DNA of 20,573 nt from Thalassiosira profunda (lineage: Eukaryota; Bacillariophyta; Thalassiosirophyceae; Thalassiosirales; Thalassiosiraceae), in the NCBI GenBank assembly GCA_036939355.1, contig JALLAP010000331.1:1-20573 (forward strand). Direction: 5' to 3'. Made by a program: the position numbers and the translations under genes. This document shows positions 16,835 to 20,573 of this stretch, piece by piece. The notes under the pieces were generated by a model. That model did no database searches. It saw only the letters and a program-made list of their open reading frames with translations, and was not told where the DNA came from. Each line of letters starts with the position of its first letter. Position 1 is the first letter of the stretch.

Positions 16835-19614
16835 TCACATCGAATGTCTCCTCCCGCCGCCGCCGGTCCCGCTCCGCTTCCACTCCTCGTACATCCCCCG
16901 CGTCCGCCCCTTTTTCAGCACCCACCTTCGCAGCGTCCGTCGCGTCGCCTCGGCCCGCTCCTCCAAAAACGACACGGGCAAATTGTGCACCGTCTGCCTT
17001 CGCNAGCGTCCGTCGCGTCGCCTCGGCCCGCTCCTCCAAAAACGACACGGGCAAATTGTGCACCGTCTGCCTTCGCTTGTTCTTGACCTTGTTCGTCTGC
17101 CGCACCGATTCCGCCAAATCCTGCCGCGTGTACCCCGTGTTCAACAAGATCGCCTCCCGCTCGTGCCGGTGCAGCACCAGATCCTCGGGGGGGATGGTCC
17201 GCGCCGTCCCGTCGGGGTCGGTGCCGTACATTTGCGCGAGGTGGGATTCGTACTCGTCGACGGTGGCCGTGGCGTGGGAGGGGTCGTACCGCCACCCCAG
17301 GCCCAGGGAGGGACCGGCGGAGCAGGAGGGGTTGTCGCCGAGGATGGTCTCGTAGGTGCGTATTTCGAGGGTGGAGAAGGAGACGCGCTTGCCTTTTCTG
17401 CCATCGAGGGGTGGCGGTTTGGAGTACTGGTGGCCCTGGAGCCGGGACGGGGCGGACGCGTCGAGGTCCAGCGTGGAGGGGGCGGGCGTGTGCACCCGGT
17501 CTTCGTGGGTGGTCTTGAGTGCGGGCTTCCCCTCTGCATCGTTGGCATGGACGGGCCGTTGTCCGGCGGCCTGCGCTTGAAGGTAGGAATCCACGAGCTG
17601 CTGCTGCTGCTGCTGCTGCTGCGCGTACAGGCCGGCAAGGTGGGGCGGCAGGGCGGGTGGGTACAGCAGCCCCTGGGCGTAGTGGGGATGCACCGGAGCC
17701 CCGTTCGGATACATTTGCGGAACGACCGGGCCGCCCTGGAGACTGAGGGCGCTCAGATCGCTGATCTGTCGGACGCGCGGGTCCACGGAGCGCTCGGGCG
17801 TTTGGGCAGGAGTAGACGGGGGCACCTGGTAGTACGGATGCGCCATGGCCGAGTGGTACGAGAGGGCGTCGGNTTTGGGCAGGAGTAGACGGGGGCACCT
17901 GGTAGTACGGATGCGCCATGGCCGAGTGGTACGAGAGGGCGTCGGCCTCGTAGGGTTGCGGCACGCCCGGCTGGGGTGCCAGTGGACCCTGCGCCGGAAC
18001 CCCCGGTGGGCTCTGCATCGGACCCTGCGCCGGCCCGGACCGAACTGGCGAAAACGACAGCGCCGCTCCCTCGTGGATCTCCACCCTGTCCTGCCTCCCG
18101 ACCTGGCTAGACGCGGCGTTGCTCGTCTTGTCCGTGTGCCGTCTCTCGGGCCGAACCTCCTGCTGCTGCAACGCGGTGGCAGTGTGGTCGTCCTCACGCC
18201 ACACCCGGTCGGTCGCGTAGTCTCGCTCGTGGTACACTCTCCTCGCAGTGGAATCCGGTGCGGGATTGGCCTCCGGATTGGATGCTTGGGCAGGTGTGGG
18301 AGAGGCGGATGCCGTTGCCTCCCTCGCTTCTCCCTGCGGCTGCGACACTGGCTGTTGACCAGGCTGTGGAAACGCTGGATTGATCTGCCGTTGGTGCATC
18401 TGCTGCTGCAACTGCTGCTGTTGCCGCTCCTGCGGCGCCATATGGCGAGGCCGGTACATCCCCTGGAGCCGTTCCAGCTCCGCCTCACTCATCCCATTGC
18501 TCGCCCCACCGTTCACCCCCCTCAGCCCTGAGTTGTAATAGTCGTACCCGTAGTCCATCCCATATCCACTCTGACCGCCGGTATAGTAATCGGCCTCCCA
18601 TCTTGCCCGATCTCTGGCAATTAATTCCAACGTCACCGAGGGGTGGGTGAGCTGCGTGGGGGCGCCCATGGGGTAGCCCCCCAAAGTGGAGTGGAGGGAG
18701 GAGTTGTACCGCATGGCCGTCAGGTGGGGATGGTACGGGTTCGCGCCCACGGCCTGACCACTGTACACCTGCGCCTGCTGCGGTGGCTGCTGGACGTTCG
18801 GGGCCTCGTTTGGATCCACGGCAGCCTCCGCCCCTTGGATCCCCGGAGAGTTTTGGGGCGCCGTCCCCAGCGACCGATGCCTACTGCCGCTGTTCCCCAA
18901 GCTCCCGCTCCGATGCCTACTGCTCCCCAGGGAGCCCTTGTGGGAGATCCCATTGGACCCCCCCAGCTCATCGCGCCTTCCATGGGTAGAATCGCTGTGG
19001 CTGCCGGTGCCGCCGTGGGAGTTGCTCCGGCGCCGCCGCATGATCATCAGCGCCGTGGGCGCTCCGGAGCTGGAGGCGTGAGTGGAGCCTTGCAATTCGG
19101 GCACGTGCGACAGGGCCGCCGCGGGGGCGAGGCGGGGGGACCGCCCGGTGGCGATCATGTTGTGGCTCGGGAGTGCGCCGCTGCCGCTGGCAGGAGACGG
19201 TTGGTGCTGCGGCTGTCGGTGGCCGTGCGGGGGGCGGAAGGCGTCGTCCTCGTCCTCGTGGGCGACGATCGGAGGGCCGCGGACAGAGCCGGCGTTGGCA
19301 GAGGCGGGGGTGCTCGCGGCCCTCCCGTAGAGGGCCTCGTGCTCGGCCTTGCTCAGCGCCGCCGCCGCCGCCATGGTCGCGTCGCCCGGCCCCTCGGCGG
19401 CCGGGCGCTGCTGCCGGTGCTGCTGCTGCGGATGAGGGTGCTGGCCGCCCAGTCCCAGTTGGTGCATCAGCTGCTGATTCTCTCTGTGCTGCGCCAAAGC
19501 CAGGTCGCGATGGGCCCGCTCCGACGACGGCTCGCCCGACGCGCTGGCGAGGCTCTCGGTCGAGTGGGGGGTGCCGGCGCGGACCAGCGGGACGACGCCG
19601 GGGGACGCCGCCAT
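16835..19614 (-). CDS. Gln/Pro-rich disordered protein with C-terminal LGDNP domain
   Basis: The sequence shows three frames broken at the Ns at 17873 and 17004. At each, 72 nt are duplicated, and dropping 73 nt twice gives one ORF of 877 residues ending in TGA at 16837-16835. The ATG at 19614-19612 (GACATGG) is the first in frame. Most of the protein is low-complexity: His/Gln-rich near the N-terminus, RRRRSNS, an SRHRS repeat (18875-18887 and 18911-18923), Tyr-rich (about 18530-18590), Gln-rich (18390-18440) and a Q8 run. The conserved part is C-terminal (about 16840-17400): RVSFSTLEIRTYETILGDNP, then GPSLGLGW, and a Lys/Arg-rich helical tail. The RxYxxxLGDNP...GPxLxLxW block is one I recall from many stramenopile proteins of unknown function. 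A regulatory or RNA/DNA-binding role is possible but unproven. It converges on the LRR gene and diverges from the gene at 20190. Confidence 0.85.
16932..17076. repeat. 72-nt direct duplication around an N gap (assembly artefact)
   Basis: Bases 16932-17003 equal 17005-17076, with N at 17004. Collapsing them moves the minus-strand frame onto the one that ends at 16835 and yields a Lys/Arg-rich C-terminus. Confidence 0.95.
17598..17621 (-). repeat. (CAG)8 microsatellite encoding Q8
   Basis: There are eight uninterrupted CTG units on the top strand, read as CAG by the minus-strand gene (AQQQQQQQQL). The pure codon run suggests a length-variable site. Confidence 0.9.
17801..17945. repeat. 72-nt direct duplication around an N gap (assembly artefact)
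   Basis: Bases 17801-17872 equal 17874-17945, with N at 17873. The encoded stretch (YHSAMAHPYYQVPP) appears twice in two frames. Collapsing the pair joins the N-terminal and central parts of the gene in frame. Confidence 0.95.
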
Positions 19615-19926
19615 GTCTGCAGGAAATGAAACGAGGAATGAGGGATTTTTGCAACTAACTGCCTGAATGAAGACTGAAGAAAAAACAAGCAAACTCGATC
19701 GCGCAATCTGTGAGGATGTGACAGTCTCCCAAATCCCATCTGACGTCGCATTTGCACTTTCGCCGCGATTTGGTGTCGCTGAGCCGTTCTTCGTGAATTG
19801 TGAGTGCCGGATATCAATTTACAAGGCCTTAGTCCGAATTTTATTTAAGGAAAGTGCCGGAGAGAGAAAGTGAGAAGGTCGTCCGATTTTGTCCGAAGCC
19901 ATCCGAGCGGTACGGATGTCTCTCGA

Positions 19927-19944
19927 TTGAGGGTTAACCCTCAA
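19927..19944. promoter_or_regulatory. 18-bp perfect palindrome TTGAGGGTTAACCCTCAA
   Basis: Both strands read identically, with core GGGTTAACCC. Flanking CGAT and ATCG extend the symmetry with a 2-nt offset. A binding site for a dimeric regulator is the simplest idea. The two AACCCT halves also look like head-to-head telo-box elements. This is inference only. Confidence 0.4.
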
Positions 19945-20049
19945 AATCGGGTGGCTCCGTCCGTCCCTCTTGCTTCCGTTGAATCTCCCTCCAACGGTCC
20001 TCAACGCTCACCTCACACACTCATTTCACATCACCCTGCTTCACCAATC

Positions 20050-20094
20050 ATGGTGCAGCTGCACCGCGGCGCCTCACATAGTACACCTCTCTAG
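20050..20094 (+). promoter_or_regulatory. possible 14-codon uORF starting within 2 nt of a 14-bp palindrome
   Basis: An ATG in strong context (A at -3, G at +4) opens a frame of 14 codons ending TAG at 20092-20094, 95 nt before the main ATG. The palindrome GGTGCAGCTGCACC (20052-20065) covers its first codons. It is relevant only if transcribed; it could also be an upstream exon. Confidence 0.3.
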
Positions 20095-20189
20095 CACGAT
20101 AGGCGGCAGTCAGTCTTTGCAAATTGCAATCATCTGTTGACTCGCACGCCCCCCGGCGGCCCCCATTTCCCACAGTGCACGTTGCAACG

Positions 20190-20573
20190 ATGAAGCTCAA
20201 GGCGCCCAAATCGTTTCGCAAGTCGAAGAAGAAGGGCGGCGAGTCGGTGGGCACTTCCACCGACCCCGGCCCTTCCGACCCCGGCCCGTCCGCGCCCCCG
20301 AGCCCGGACGCAGCCGCCGGCCCGGCGGCGGTGCAGGTGACGCCCCCGTCGACCCCGCGGGATGGCGTTGCGGAGGCGCGGCAGGATAGCGATGTCATCC
20401 CTGGCAGCCCAATGAGCGGCGGGGCCAACGTCGTGCCGCCGTCCCCGCCCAGCGCCGGGTCCGGCAAGAAGGGCGCTAGTGCCGGACCGCTGCGCCTGGG
20501 ATCCTTCGACTTTGACGCCCCCGAAGCCAACGTCGACCCGCACTCGGGACTGTCGACGCCGCAAACCACTCTT
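20190..20573 (+). CDS. unrecognised protein with basic, then Pro/Ser-rich N-terminus (3'-partial)
   Basis: The ATG at 20190-20192 opens a frame that stays open to the window end (128 codons). It begins MKLKAPKSFRKSKKK, strongly basic, then a small DPGPS-DPGPS repeat and Pro/Ser/Ala/Gly-rich sequence with SPP and TPP motifs. It is predicted disordered, with no domain in the visible part. The palindrome CGTTGCAACG (20180-20189) abuts the ATG. High GC at third positions and a long open frame support coding. Opposite-strand frames here look like GC-rich shadows, but the choice is not certain. I do not recognise the family. Confidence 0.6.
   Translation, partial: MKLKAPKSFRKSKKKGGESVGTSTDPGPSDPGPSAPPSPDAAAGPAAVQVTPPSTPRDGVAEARQDSDVIPGSPMSGGANVVPPSPPSAGSGKKGASAGPLRLGSFDFDAPEANVDPHSGLSTPQTTL

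Larger units (their letters stand above)
19615..20189. promoter_or_regulatory. head-to-head intergenic region, likely bidirectional promoter
   Basis: These 575 nt separate the LGDNP gene (-) from the last gene (+). Contents are TTTGCAAC at 19648-19655, TTAAATAAAA (minus-strand sense) near 19842-19856 as a possible TATA-like element, four TCCGA units between 19831 and 19906, an 18-bp palindrome at 19927-19944, a 14-bp palindrome at 20052-20065, and TTGCAA at 20117, 20124 and 20182. Pyrimidine-rich CAG acceptor-like ends abut both genes (minus strand at 19617-19630; plus strand at 20162-20175), so 5'-UTR introns are possible. No gene is seen. Confidence 0.6.

Noticed and set aside
16915..17872. 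Arg/Pro-rich alternative C-terminus in the frame of the N-terminal part
   Set aside because: It is an out-of-frame reading caused by the duplication at 17801-17945. The other frame carries the Q8 run and the LGDNP block.
19615..19692. N-terminal extension of the LGDNP protein
   Set aside because: The upstream frame contains no ATG (TTG at 19692), and the sequence just before 19614 looks like a splice acceptor or leader.
20048..20569. Minus-strand 173- and 144-codon frames at the window end
   Set aside because: They are GC-rich complements of the plus-strand Pro-rich sequence. The plus frame has a basic N-terminus, an ATG and stays open to the end. Not fully excluded.
1..20573. CRISPR array, insertion sequence, prophage or tRNA/rRNA genes
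   Set aside because: No spaced identical repeats, transposase motifs, terminal repeats or RNA-gene signatures were seen. The perfect 72-nt repeats are assembly overlaps.

Overview
This window is nuclear DNA of a eukaryotic microbe with a compact, GC-rich, intron-poor genome, taken from a draft short-read assembly. The evidence is a canonical 69-nt GT–AG intron, long single-exon genes, starts in Kozak-like context, an AATAAA poly(A) signal, and eukaryotic families: cytosolic ABCF1, exostosin-like glycosyltransferase, IQ-motif scaffold, and LRR protein. Two proteins carry motifs I associate with stramenopiles: an LGDNP block in the 16835-19614 gene and the C-terminal layout of the LRR protein. 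A stramenopile (heterokont) protist or alga is therefore the best guess. It is an inference, not proof.

Layout: seven genes alternate strictly in strand (+ - + - + - +). (1) 1-1833 +, ABCF1-type translation ATPase, 5'-truncated by the window, one intron. (2) 1855-3831 -, membrane-anchored SGNH/GDSL hydrolase. (3) 4427-6462 +, tandem-duplicated exostosin-like glycosyltransferase with one apparent frameshift near its signal anchor. (4) 6535-14775 -, a 2,746-residue single-exon protein with about 56 IQ-like calmodulin-binding motifs and a disordered N-terminus carrying three copies of a WLPPSPSR motif. (5) 15167-16345 +, LRR-like protein with a Cys/His-rich N-terminus. (6) 16835-19614 -, Gln/Pro-rich disordered protein ending in an LGDNP domain. 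(7) 20190 to the window end +, 5' part of an unrecognised gene with a basic, Pro-rich N-terminus. Tail-to-tail spacers are 21, 72 and 489 nt. Head-to-head spacers are 595, 391 and 575 nt and probably act as shared bidirectional promoters.

The assembly has three single-N gaps (1288, 17004, 17873). Each is flanked by a perfect 72-nt direct duplication, which is the signature of contig ends overlapping by a fixed length that were left unmerged. Dropping one copy plus the N (73 nt) restores a continuous reading frame in both affected genes, so neither gene is broken.

Nothing suggests an operon or defence system. The genes are functionally diverse: translation, secretory-pathway glycan chemistry, calmodulin-linked scaffolding and unknowns. 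The most distinctive content is the giant IQ protein, with its 36-residue array, large internal block duplication, WLPPSPSR repeats and a 7-codon uORF ending on its start codon. Next is a palindromic TTGCAA element found in all three head-to-head promoters.
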